A DNA stretch of 64,000 nt, from positions 42,228 to 106,227 of the forward strand of contig JAUSMJ010000073.1 of NCBI GenBank assembly GCA_030645575.1. The letters run 5' to 3'. How positions within the stretch are numbered: position 1 is the first letter of the stretch; each line of letters opens with the position of its first letter. Source of the stretch: Caulobacter sp. Lineage in GTDB: Bacteria; Pseudomonadota; Alphaproteobacteria; Caulobacterales; Caulobacteraceae. A program made the translations under genes and the position numbers. Of the stretch, positions 46,201 through 54,317 are shown in pieces. The notes beneath the pieces are model-generated. The model searched no databases and was not told the origin of the DNA. It saw only the letters and a list, made by a program, of their open reading frames with translations.

Positions 46201-49200
46201 TCGTCGCCGAGTTGACCTCCTGCCAGATCTACAGCGATGTCCAGTATGTCGGCACGCGCGGCTGGAAGCCCGCCTCCAACATGACCTTCCAGGTCACGGG
46301 CGCGCAGGGTGATGTGCGCACCTTCGCCTACTGGTGGAACGAGGTCGACTGCGCCAAACAACAGGGCTTCCGGCTATCGACCTGGTCGTTCCCACAGGGC
46401 GTGTCGGTCAATGTCGTCTATCAGGCCGGGTCGAACGGTCTGGACTCCATCGCCGAGGTCAACAACTCGCTCGGTCAAAGGATTGTCTTCGTCGATAGCG
46501 GCGTGAGCGGTTTCAACAACGGTCTGGCCGGAGCCGACCTGCGTTCGGTGGCGGTGACGCCGACGCCCCTGAACATGACCTACAATGGCTTGGGCGAGCT
46601 GACGTTTACGCACACCGATCCAATGGGCGCGCAAACGAAGTTCACCACCGCGCTCGTTGGTGATCCCGTTCAAGAATTGCCGGGCGCCGACTGGCGGCTC
46701 ACACAGGTGTTCACCGCCGAAAACCTCACAACGCCGGCCGTCGAATACACCTACGACAGCCTCGGTCGCGTAAAGGAAGTCCGCGACGCCGACGCCCTGC
46801 AGCTGGGCAATCGCGCGCCCTACCAGTTCCTGATCGCCTCGGGCGTTCGCGGCGAGCGGATCGATCCGGCGGGCGGGCGCTACAGCGTGCTCTACGACCT
46901 CGACGGCAAGCCGTTCCGCTTCACCGACGAGATCGGCCGTACGGTCACGGCGGCCTATGACGGTCGCGGCCGGGCCACCGGCTACACCTACCCCGAGGGC
47001 GACCAGGAAACCCTCAGCTACGACGGGCGCAACAACGTCTTGAGCATGACCCGGATCGCCAAGCCCGGCTCGGGCCTGGCCAACCTCTCCATCTCGGCGA
47101 CCTGGAACACGACCTGGAACAAGCCGGCTTCGATCACTGATCCGCTGGGCCGGACGACCAGCTTCACCTATGTCGCCTCGGGCGGCGGGGCCTCGCTGAT
47201 GGCCACCGCCACCCGGCCCGACCCGGACGGGGCCGGTGCGCTGACCGCGCCGGTCTACAGCTTCACCTACAACGCCCTGGGCCGGCCGCTAACCATGACC
47301 GACCCAACCGGGGTGGTCACCGCCAACAGCTACAACGCCCAGAATTTCCTGGCGACGACCACGCTCAATCCCGGTGGCGTGGGCGCGGTGACCAGCTTCA
47401 CCTACGACGCCCTGGGCGACGTGGTCAGCGTCGATGGTCCGCGCACCGATGTGATCGACATCGCCTACACCACCTACGACGCCATCCGCCGCAAGCGGTT
47501 CGAGATCGGGCCCGATCCAGACGCCGCCGGCGCGTTGCAGCGGCCGATGACCCGGACAACCTACGATGTCGAAGGCCAGGTGACCCAGATCGACAAGGGC
47601 AGCGGCTCCAGCACCACCGGCTCGGATTTCGCGGTCCTGCAGACCATGACCACGGTCTACGACCCGGTCGGCAACAAGCTGCGGGTCAACACCCAGGCGG
47701 GGGTCACCCAGTTCGCCTATGACGCCGCCAACCGGACCACCTGCACGGCGGTACGGATGAACCCGGCGGTCTACGCCAGCCTGCCGGCCGACGCCTGCGC
47801 GCTGGGGACCCAGGGGGCCAACGGTCCCGACCGGATCACCAGCACCACCTACGACCTGGCCGGTCAGGCCCTGACCACGGTGCAGGGGCTGGGCACGCCC
47901 GACCAGCGGACCTATTCCACCTACAGCTACTCGCCCAACGGCCAGCAGGTGACGGTGGCGGATGCCCGCAACAACCTCTCGACCATGGTCTACGACGGGT
48001 TCGACCGGCTGGTGACGCTGCGCTTCCCCACCACCACCGTGGGGGCGGGCGCGTCGAGCACCACCGACTACGAGGCCTACACTTGGGACGCCGCCGGCAA
48101 TCGCACCAGCGTGCGCAAGCGCGACGGCCAGGTAATCGCCTATGGCTACGACGCGCTTGGCCGCGAGACGCTGAAGGACATCCCGGGCGGCACGGCGGCG
48201 GACGTCTACACCAGCTACGACGCCGCCGGCCGGATCACCGCGATGCGGTTCGCCAGCACCGGCGGCGCCGGCATCGTGCTGGGCTATGACACAGCCGGCC
48301 GGATGACCAGCGAGTCCACGTTCGGCAAGACCATGGCCTACCAGTACGACACCGCGAGCAACCGCACCCGGGTCACCTGGCCGGACGCCTTCTACGCCCA
48401 GTACAGCTACGACGCCTTGGGCCGGATGAAGACGGTGGGCGAGAACGGGGCCACTTCGGGCATCGGCCTCCTGGCGAGCTTCGCCTATGACGATCTGGGC
48501 CGCCGCACGGGCCTGACCCGCGGCAACGGGACCAGCACCACCTACGGCTACGACAGCGCCGACCGGCCGACGGCCCTGACCCAGGACGTGGTGGGAACCT
48601 CCTACGACCAGACCTTCGGGTTCAGCTGGAGCCCGGCCAGCCAGCTGTTGACCCGCACGGCCTCCAACGCCGCCTACAAATGGGCGACCCCGACGCCGGG
48701 GACCACGGCCAACGCCTATGATGGGCTGAACCGCGACTCGGCGATCGTCACGGCCGGCGGCTACGACGCCAGGGGGAACCTGACCAGCGACGGGAGCCGG
48801 ACGTTCACCTATGATGTCGAGAACCGCATGCTGACCTCGGTCAGCGGTGGGACCACGGTGAACTTCGCCTACGACCCGATCGGACGGCTGAGCACGACCG
48901 CGGTCCCGACCTCGACGACCTTCCTGTATGACAGTGATCGGTTGTCGGCGGAATACAGCGCCGTCGGCACGGTGCTGCGGCGCTATGTGCATGGCCCGGG
49001 GGTGGACGAGCCGCTGGTCTGGTACGAGGGCGCGGGAACCACCGACCGCCGCTGGCTGCACCAGGACCGCCAGGGCAGCGTGATCGCCTGGTCGAACGGC
49101 TCGGGCGCGGTCGCGTCCGACACGGTCTACAAATACGGCCCCTGGGGCGAGCCGGGCGACGCCTGGGGCGCGGGGTCCAGGTTCCGCTACACCGGCCAGA

Positions 49201-49808
49201 TCGCCATCCCCGAGGCGCGGCTCTACCACTACAAGGCGCGCATGTACGACCCGGCCACGGGGCGGTTCATGCAGACCGACCCCATCGGGTACAAGGATGA
49301 TCTGGACCTGTATGCGTATGTGGGTGGGGATCCGGTGAACAGGAGCGATCCGACGGGAACGCAATCCTCGAGCGGGACACGCCCGGCAACGCTGGCGGAA
49401 ATAATTCTGGGCTCGCCCTGCTACGTGTTCTGCTATTCATATGATCCAGAATATGGACCCCTTCCTTCCACTCCCTTTACTCGAGATCTGAGCGACCTTT
49501 TAAATCCGCCGGTCTACCAAGAGGAGCAAGAGGAGGGAGATCGCATTCGAGTTGGCGATGAGGGAAGGACAGAGGGGAATTTGCCGGCGGCTGGCGATGT
49601 GGCGGAGGATGATCTTGAGGAAAGCATCGGGGCACTTACCGACAGCATCAAAGAGCGAAAGAAAAAGGTCGACGCTCACCCCGTTGGCAATCAGGAAGGC
49701 TCTGCCAAAGAGCGGCGGCAGGCGGCTCAACATAGGCAACATCTCGAGCGCATCCGAAGGGAAGAAGAACTTCGAGAAGAGCTTCGGAGGCGATTGGAAG
49801 CACGATGA
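43236..49808 (+). CDS. Sec-exported RHS/YD-repeat protein 2 with degenerate transglutaminase-like domain and variable tail
   Basis: This 2,190-residue protein has a signal peptide (GGVLATAAILVAGPAW-S). Residues ~75-230 form a transglutaminase-like domain (DPDKIYDYVRNN ... LVELLRQAGYTASY ... AHIWV ... YVFDPAYKG) that keeps the His and Asp but has Phe in GTAFDQANL where a catalytic Cys is expected. A large unassigned beta-rich region follows, and YD repeats run from about residue 1,150. The RHS core ends near 2,040 (GRFMQTDPIGYKDD, GDPVNRSDPTG). The ~150-residue tail is charged and helical (ERRQAAQHRQHLERI ...) and of no recognised toxin family. It shares long identical core blocks with RHS 1. 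Confidence 0.88.
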   Translation: MRNWLGAWARRLGCGIGGVLATAAILVAGPAWSQSATPSVKIGTAALITPTAADTWYGSATTSTNGLGQATRPPEIIELARALSNDPDKIYDYVRNNIEITWIYGLQKGGLGAITDKAGTAFDQANLMVELLRQAGYTASYKAGTITLSGAQFADWSGITDAKAACQLLSSGGIPAVINGSTSATCAYTGTVSTIQLAHIWVSATIGGAGYVFDPAYKGHAFKAAVDLAAASGLTSGAPLTAATGGMESGTASTVGYVRNLNTESLESTLTTTAANLQTYIETNAPTGEIEDIVGGQKVARYDPPTGGLRQTTLPYTSAEQRAWTGGIPDQYRTTLRVQLTKLRPDTTFGTIIDQTLYVDEVASRKLIFDSVYDSNFTLDQNVTFTGSLKLVGEAENTITLQTWAVTASWNVENPMMSFGQLTLTPNPPYAASSDGSSTVNGTYMNGVVVKDVTYHMPFTIVHGWGEVAPSLAAKWGSRADRPAPMTPVAESVTQWPNNRCENCLSTSVSSTGDGRREQMAASWLAQSSRANSLQAAIAKSIYVQHYSLGVVAADTQIRAGSSGADPYAPPWEQPTHVNFYFTIDSFDRVDVDTAFSLTSKTAVAADRRAAIHSIAAAMEALEGSIAGQASDLPDTSSTATRFAWGNRPPSAEDLSGGVGPRRFYDFNAGNAGQALALLKTEGLTSTSADGIHTGFGEPEIGSFEAGVRRQALSDAINAYTAAGFSVVASEEAFLGPGQRGGGYYLTAPASSTNDYSHKPSRQRGGAMVATRYVNGEPVEIAQLIIGPDATAKGGGAGTQTFNQAQYDPAKAAEVLKTRFIDRSTAMGVDLRTGALSYTSPAQLTVGTGQFPYSLSASLTWVGGDWESPVMGEHNYTPPQAPWTTNWNNSLSISGSGMEAMGATDIRASAGTIAAFLIMQDIFKASPSTQRETSAILAGAWWVRQLSGNVVTVTVGQDSRQFVKRYDGQWFAPGPGAYATLTQTGSRSVVAELTSCQIYSDVQYVGTRGWKPASNMTFQVTGAQGDVRTFAYWWNEVDCAKQQGFRLSTWSFPQGVSVNVVYQAGSNGLDSIAEVNNSLGQRIVFVDSGVSGFNNGLAGADLRSVAVTPTPLNMTYNGLGELTFTHTDPMGAQTKFTTALVGDPVQELPGADWRLTQVFTAENLTTPAVEYTYDSLGRVKEVRDADALQLGNRAPYQFLIASGVRGERIDPAGGRYSVLYDLDGKPFRFTDEIGRTVTAAYDGRGRATGYTYPEGDQETLSYDGRNNVLSMTRIAKPGSGLANLSISATWNTTWNKPASITDPLGRTTSFTYVASGGGASLMATATRPDPDGAGALTAPVYSFTYNALGRPLTMTDPTGVVTANSYNAQNFLATTTLNPGGVGAVTSFTYDALGDVVSVDGPRTDVIDIAYTTYDAIRRKRFEIGPDPDAAGALQRPMTRTTYDVEGQVTQIDKGSGSSTTGSDFAVLQTMTTVYDPVGNKLRVNTQAGVTQFAYDAANRTTCTAVRMNPAVYASLPADACALGTQGANGPDRITSTTYDLAGQALTTVQGLGTPDQRTYSTYSYSPNGQQVTVADARNNLSTMVYDGFDRLVTLRFPTTTVGAGASSTTDYEAYTWDAAGNRTSVRKRDGQVIAYGYDALGRETLKDIPGGTAADVYTSYDAAGRITAMRFASTGGAGIVLGYDTAGRMTSESTFGKTMAYQYDTASNRTRVTWPDAFYAQYSYDALGRMKTVGENGATSGIGLLASFAYDDLGRRTGLTRGNGTSTTYGYDSADRPTALTQDVVGTSYDQTFGFSWSPASQLLTRTASNAAYKWATPTPGTTANAYDGLNRDSAIVTAGGYDARGNLTSDGSRTFTYDVENRMLTSVSGGTTVNFAYDPIGRLSTTAVPTSTTFLYDSDRLSAEYSAVGTVLRRYVHGPGVDEPLVWYEGAGTTDRRWLHQDRQGSVIAWSNGSGAVASDTVYKYGPWGEPGDAWGAGSRFRYTGQIAIPEARLYHYKARMYDPATGRFMQTDPIGYKDDLDLYAYVGGDPVNRSDPTGTQSSSGTRPATLAEIILGSPCYVFCYSYDPEYGPLPSTPFTRDLSDLLNPPVYQEEQEEGDRIRVGDEGRTEGNLPAAGDVAEDDLEESIGALTDSIKERKKKVDAHPVGNQEGSAKERRQAAQHRQHLERIRREEELREELRRRLEAR

Positions 49809-49820
49809 GGGTGTTTCGGT

Positions 49821-50129
49821 ATGACTATGTCTGAAATGAAGAATTGTGACCTAATATATGCGTCGGTGCTCAATATGGAGGAAAGTGATACAAGTCTATT
49901 TGATTTGGCTAACTGCTTCATAAATGGCTACGACTTGGACAAGCTTAGAACCATGTTGATGTCTGATGACATTGGTATAGTTAGTGACGGAATTTTTGTG
50001 TTATCTGAGATTGGAGTTTTGGCCGAGCAGTTCTCGGCAGAATTAGAATTTCTATCGACAAGCGAAGATGAAGACATCGCGAGGGAAGCTCAGAGAATGA
50101 ATCAGGTTTATTCTGTGGGCCGCAATTAG
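49821..50129 (+). CDS. AT-rich acidic small protein after RHS 2, candidate immunity protein
   Basis: This 102-residue, strongly acidic protein starts 12 bases after the RHS 2 stop (a second ATG lies at 49,827). Helical segments such as LANCFINGYDLDKLRTMLMS and GIVSDGIFVLSEIG look like HEAT-type repeats, which occur in several immunity families. Its composition is clearly lower in GC than the chromosome and matches the tail just before it. I infer that it neutralises the RHS 2 tail, which is rich in basic residues. No exact family is recognised. Confidence 0.6.
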   Translation: MTMSEMKNCDLIYASVLNMEESDTSLFDLANCFINGYDLDKLRTMLMSDDIGIVSDGIFVLSEIGVLAEQFSAELEFLSTSEDEDIAREAQRMNQVYSVGRN

Positions 50130-50216
50130 TATTGTTTGGTCTTGCGGTGACGCGCACCTTTCAGGTAGATGAGCAAGCGTAGAAATGGGGACGCGCACTC
50201 GATTTGTGATCTTGCG

Positions 50217-50949
50217 CCGACCGGCCCACGGCCCTGATGCATGATGTCGTGGGGACGTCCTACGACCAGACCTTCGGGTTCAGCTGGAGCCCGGCCAGCC
50301 AGCTGCTGACCCGCACGGCGTCCAACGCCCTCTACAAATGGGCGACCCCAACGCCGGGGACGACGGCCAACGCCTATGATGGCTTGAACCGCGACTCCGC
50401 CATCGTCACCGCCGGCGGCTATGACGCGCGCGGCAACCTGACCGCCGATGGGAGCCGGACGTTCACCTACGATGTCGAGAACCGCATGCTGACGGCGGTC
50501 AGCGGCGGGACCACGGTGACGTTCGCCTACGATCTGATCGGGCGGCTGAACACCACCGCGGTCCCAACATCGACGACGTTCCTCTACGACGGCGACCGGC
50601 TGTCGGCGGAATACAGCGCCGTCGGCACGCTGCTGCGGCGCTATGTGCATGGCCCGGGCGTGGACGAGCCGCTGGTCTGGTACGAGGGCGCGGGAACCAC
50701 CGACCGCCGCTGGCTGCACCAGGACCGCCAGGGCAGCGTGATCGCCTGGTCGAACGGCTCGGGCGCGGTCGCGTCCGACACGATCTACAAATACGGCCCC
50801 TGGGGCGAGCCGGGCGACGCCTGGGGCGCGGGATCGAGGTTCCGCTACACCGGCCAGATCGCCATCCCCGAGGCGAAGCTCTACCACTACAAGGCGCGGA
50901 TGTATGACCCGGGGTCGGGGCGGTTCATGCAGACCGACCTGATCGGCTA
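50217..50949 (+). pseudogene. orphan RHS core fragment (third copy)
   Basis: This stretch repeats the last ~240 codons of the RHS 2 core (48.56-49.29 kb) with a few substitutions. It lacks a start region, signal peptide and the earlier repeats, and ends at MQTDLIGYG, where a new tail should begin. Instead the sequence changes to an antisense IS5-type transposase remnant. Such orphan RHS cassettes downstream of a full gene are a known source of tail replacement by recombination. The 87 bases before it carry no gene and include a GGGGACGCGCAC repeat core. Confidence 0.8.
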
Positions 50950-51068
50950 TGGTCTTGATCCAGCCGAACCCTTCCTCGATGCGCTTGCGGATCTTCTGGC
51001 TCATGCCGTAGCCGGGATGACGGGTGGTGCGCACATCGATGGCCGAGCGCCGGCGGCTGTAGACCGAC
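50948..51068 (-). mobile_element. IS5-family transposase C-terminal remnant
   Basis: The minus strand reads RRRSAIDVRTTRHPGYGM followed by SQKIRKRIEEGFGWIKTIA, the conserved C-terminal block of IS5-family DDE transposases that includes the catalytic Glu region (RKRIEEGFGW). Only about 40 codons remain. It is fused in frame to an amidase remnant on one side and abuts the RHS fragment on the other. No terminal inverted repeats can be placed, so it is a scar of past transposition. Confidence 0.75.
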
Positions 51069-51300
51069 TGAACGTCCTCGCCCGCGAAGGCTATTTCGAC
51101 CAACTCGACGTCGTGGCTCAAATCCTCCAACAAGGTCGCGGTGGACAGGACCGCTTCGCGGATCGCCGGCTCGATCGCGGGCCCGCCAGCGGCCCCTTAC
51201 CCCCCCGACGCGGAGACGCCCCGGCGGGGCGCCCACCTCGTCGAGCAAGGGCCTAGATAGCTGCGGATAGCCGTCAATGAACGCAACAGGCTTCGGCCAA
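51069..51300 (-). pseudogene. amidase-family remnant (frameshifted internal fragment)
   Basis: The minus strand reads RPLLDEVGAPPGRLRVG in one frame and, after a run of seven G near 51,210, PAIEPAIREAVLSTATLLED and SHDVELVEIAFAGED in another. Together these match the middle of amidase-signature enzymes, where LRV is followed by a helix ending in LGHxVE. Both the catalytic Ser-Ser-Lys region and the C-terminus are absent. It lies just downstream of, and in the same direction as, the aldehyde dehydrogenase operon. It may once have been that operon's last gene. Confidence 0.6.
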
Positions 51301-51327
51301 GCTGGCGACGCCGCGAAAGCTTGGGCG

Positions 51328-52734
51328 TCAGCCAGAGGCCCTAAAAACCGTCGCCTTGCTTTGGGTCATCTCCTCGAGTGCGTAGCGAACGCCTTCGCGT
51401 CCTACGCCACCAGCCTTGAAGCCCCCGAACGGCATGGCGTCCAATCGAAAGTCGGACGACATGTTGACCAAAACGCTGGATGCCTGCAGCTGACGGGTCG
51501 CCTTCAACGCCTGATCCAGGTCACGCGTGAAGATCGCCGCATGCAGGCTGACGTCGGTCGAATTGGCCACCGCGAGCGCAGCCTCCAGGTCGTCCGCGGC
51601 GACGATGGAGACGACAGGGCCGAACGCCTCCTCGACAGAGAGCTTCACCTGCGTCGGGGTATCGGCAAGCACGGCGGGCTCCAGAAGCGCGCCGCGCCGG
51701 ACGCCGCCCGTCAAAAGCCGCGCGCCCCGCCCCGTCGCCTCGGCGATCAGCCCCTCCACGCGCCGGGCGTGGTCGGTGTTGATCATCGGGCCAACATCGA
51801 CGGCTTCGTCCATGGGGTCGCCCAGCTTGAGCGCAGCGGTGCGCGCGGCAAAGGCTTCGGCGAAGGTCCGGGCGATCGGGCGTTCGACGATGATGCGCTG
51901 CACCCCGACGCAGTTCTGGCCCGCGGCCCAGAAGGCGCCTGAAACACAGGAGGCTACGGCTGCGTCGAGGTCGGCGTCGGCCATCACGAGGACCGGCGCC
52001 ACGCCCCCCAGATCCATGGCGTAGCGCTTCACCCCGCCAGCCCGAACGATCGCGCTCGCCGCCGCCATTCCCCCGGTGAAGGAGATCATTCGAATGCAGG
52101 GATCGCTCGCCAGATGACGCACCGCCTCGGGGCCGCCATTGATCAGCGTGAAGATCCCGGGCGGCAGGCCGGCCGCCTCAAGGCGCGCTGCGAGGCTCAT
52201 GGCGCTGAGGGGCGCGAGCTCCGAAGGCTTGAGGATCAGCGCGTTGCCGCCGGCGATGGCGGGACCCGCCTTGTGGCAGACCAGGTTCAGCGGATCGTTG
52301 AACGGCGTGACGCCCAGGATCACGCCCAGAGGCGCGCGTTCGAAAAAGCCGGTGACGCCCTCATTGCCGGCGAAGGCGTCGAACGGCAGGGTCTCGCCAC
52401 AGAGGCGCCGAGCCTCCGCCGCCGAGAGGCGCAGCGTATTGATCGCCCGGCGAACCTCCTTGCGCGCCTGCATGATCGGCTTGCCGGACTCCTGTGTGAT
52501 CAGGCGCGCAGCGGCTTCAGCGTCGAACTCCAGACTGGCCGCCGTGCGGTCCAGAATATCCCCGCGGGCGGCCCGGCTGAGACCGGCGGCGATGACGGCC
52601 CCGGCGCGAGCCCGCTGAAGGGCGGCCTCGACATCCTGCGCGCGCGCCGCGGGCAGCTCGGCCAGCACCTCGTCCGACCAGGGGTTGCGCACGACGATGA
52701 TCTCGGCGGGCGCAACACGTCCTGGCGCGATCAT
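51328..52734 (-). CDS. aldehyde dehydrogenase, candidate aspartate-semialdehyde oxidiser
   Basis: This 468-residue NAD(P)-dependent aldehyde dehydrogenase has the catalytic cysteine in WAAGQNCVGVQRI near residue 275. The usual Glu of ELGG is Asp here (MDLGGVAPVLV). NAD-binding motifs are GVTPFNDPLNLV and ISFTGGMAAASAIV. It is related to the lactaldehyde/succinate-semialdehyde branch. Its start overlaps the end of the homoserine dehydrogenase gene, and I infer that it oxidises aspartate 4-semialdehyde formed by that enzyme to aspartate. The cellular site is cytoplasm. Another short semialdehyde cannot be excluded. Confidence 0.82.
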   Translation of the reverse strand: MIAPGRVAPAEIIVVRNPWSDEVLAELPAARAQDVEAALQRARAGAVIAAGLSRAARGDILDRTAASLEFDAEAAARLITQESGKPIMQARKEVRRAINTLRLSAAEARRLCGETLPFDAFAGNEGVTGFFERAPLGVILGVTPFNDPLNLVCHKAGPAIAGGNALILKPSELAPLSAMSLAARLEAAGLPPGIFTLINGGPEAVRHLASDPCIRMISFTGGMAAASAIVRAGGVKRYAMDLGGVAPVLVMADADLDAAVASCVSGAFWAAGQNCVGVQRIIVERPIARTFAEAFAARTAALKLGDPMDEAVDVGPMINTDHARRVEGLIAEATGRGARLLTGGVRRGALLEPAVLADTPTQVKLSVEEAFGPVVSIVAADDLEAALAVANSTDVSLHAAIFTRDLDQALKATRQLQASSVLVNMSSDFRLDAMPFGGFKAGGVGREGVRYALEEMTQSKATVFRASG

Positions 52735-53768
52735 GAACCCACTCCATGCCTGGCTCGCAACTCAAGAAGGTCGGAGAGGAGTGCGAACGCCGTTTGAGCC
52801 CGGCCCGCGCCTGGGCCGACAATCGTCGTCGGACCCAGGTCGTCTGCCTCCAGGGTCAGAGCGTTGGTGGGGCCGCAGACACCGGCGAGGGGATCGTCGA
52901 GCTCCAGGCGCAGGGGGCCGACTTCAGCCTCAACGCGGCCGTCTGGATGGCGCTGCGCCCTGCCGATCAGCTTCCACCGCCCTGGCGGCGCCCCAGCAGG
53001 CGCTTGGGCCACCTGCCGCGGATCAAGGCCGCTCAGACCGTCGCAGGCGACGTCGCTTGGCCGCAGGTCGGCGCCCAGCAAGAGATTGGCGAGGATCACC
53101 ACCTTCAGCCGCGCATCGTGCCCTTCGATGTCGGCAGTAGGATCGGCCTCCGCATAGCCCTCTCGTTGCGCTTCCTTAACGGCCTCGGCCAGGGAGGCGC
53201 CGGACTCCATGCGCCCCAGCACATAGTTGGAGGTGCCGTTGAGCACGCCGCGGAAGCCGCTGAACTTCGCCCCCGGATAGGCCAGGCGCGCCGCGCGCAG
53301 AACCGGCGTGCCGCTCATGACCGCGCCCTCAAACAGAAAATGGACACCATGGGTCGCCGCGAGGGCCAGCAGGTCTCGCAGGGCGAACACGGCCGGGCCC
53401 TTGTTCGCCGTGACCACTGATTTACCCGCTGAGAGGGCGGCCCGGCAAAGCGTCAGCGCCGGCTCGCCCCGCAAGGGGTCGGTGACCGACGCCTCGACAA
53501 CCACGTCCACATCGGGGCTCGCCACCAGGGCGTCATTATCGGCTTTCGTCGAGCCGCCGGGGGCTGACTCCAGCGCGCCGCGGACCAGCGGCAGCTCCCT
53601 CAGAAGATCCAGGTCCAGCCCGCCAGCGGCGAAGGCGGATCCCTGATAGAGATCCGACACCGCCGTCACCGTGAAGTATCCTCCCACATCGTCGCGCCGC
53701 CCGCGCAGTATGTCGACCAGCGCCCGGTTGACGCCTCCAAAGCCCACAAGTCCAAGACGGATAGTCAT
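52731..53768 (-). CDS. homoserine dehydrogenase (ACT-less, probably catabolic)
   Basis: This is a 345-residue enzyme from ATG 53768 (MTIRLGLVGFGGVNRALVDI). NAD-binding loop GFGGVNRAL, the SVVTANKGPAVF segment, GVLNGTSNYVLGRM and the catalytic block EGYAEADPTADIEGHDARLK are all present. It interconverts homoserine and aspartate 4-semialdehyde. It stops after the catalytic domain and lacks the C-terminal ACT domain that gives threonine feedback in the biosynthetic enzyme. Here it lies in an operon with an aldehyde dehydrogenase and an amidohydrolase, not with threonine genes, so I infer the oxidative, degradative direction. Confidence 0.85.
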   Translation of the reverse strand: MTIRLGLVGFGGVNRALVDILRGRRDDVGGYFTVTAVSDLYQGSAFAAGGLDLDLLRELPLVRGALESAPGGSTKADNDALVASPDVDVVVEASVTDPLRGEPALTLCRAALSAGKSVVTANKGPAVFALRDLLALAATHGVHFLFEGAVMSGTPVLRAARLAYPGAKFSGFRGVLNGTSNYVLGRMESGASLAEAVKEAQREGYAEADPTADIEGHDARLKVVILANLLLGADLRPSDVACDGLSGLDPRQVAQAPAGAPPGRWKLIGRAQRHPDGRVEAEVGPLRLELDDPLAGVCGPTNALTLEADDLGPTTIVGPGAGRAQTAFALLSDLLELRARHGVGS

Positions 53769-53879
53769 CGGCCTCTTCTCCGCTGATGGATCCAAGGCTT
53801 GAGCGTGCCGCCGGGACGCGACCATCGGCGCCAAGCGATGCGCTCATCAGCGCCCGATCGATGAGCGAAACGCTCGGGG

Positions 53880-54317
53880 TCAGGTCAGTTCGACCGGACT
53901 GTCCAGGGCGAAGGCGGTTGTGATGTCGGCGGCGCCTTCGAGCCGCGACAGCCCCTGCCAGATCTCCCGCAGCCGCTGCTGCGACGGCGCCTGCAGCACG
54001 GCCAGAATATCTAGCTGACCGCTCAGAACCCAGCAGCCCCTAACCTCGGGCGCCTTCCTCAGAAAGGCCAGAACGTCGCCGCCGCGCATGCGGTCGCGGC
54101 GCTGGATGAGCAGGACAGAGGTCAGCGCCTCGACGGTGGGTGGCGGAGCGCGCAAGGTGTAGCCGCCGATCACCTTCTCCCGCTCCATTCGCTGGATACG
54201 CAGGCGCACGGCGTTGCGCGAAAGGCCCACGCGGTTGGCCAGGGTCTGGGCGGGTAGGCGGGCGTTGCGGGTCAGTTCCCGCAGGATCTCGCGGTCGTAG
54301 GCGTCGAGCGTTGTCAC
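53880..54317 (-). CDS. Lrp/AsnC-family transcriptional regulator
   Basis: This 145-residue protein has an N-terminal helix-turn-helix (LDAYDREILRELTRNARLPA...LANRVGLSRNAVRLRIQRME) and a C-terminal RAM ligand-binding domain (residues ~70-140). Lrp-type regulators sense amino acids and control their catabolism. It lies within the operon, its start overlapping the amidohydrolase stop, with 111 bases before homoserine dehydrogenase. I infer that it senses homoserine, aspartate or a related product and regulates the cluster. Confidence 0.9.
   Translation of the reverse strand: MTTLDAYDREILRELTRNARLPAQTLANRVGLSRNAVRLRIQRMEREKVIGGYTLRAPPPTVEALTSVLLIQRRDRMRGGDVLAFLRKAPEVRGCWVLSGQLDILAVLQAPSQQRLREIWQGLSRLEGAADITTAFALDSPVELT

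Noticed and set aside
47289..49364. Long minus-strand open frame opposite RHS 2
   Set aside because: Same antisense effect of repeated YD codons; its product is a low-complexity Gly/Arg/Val mix without domains.
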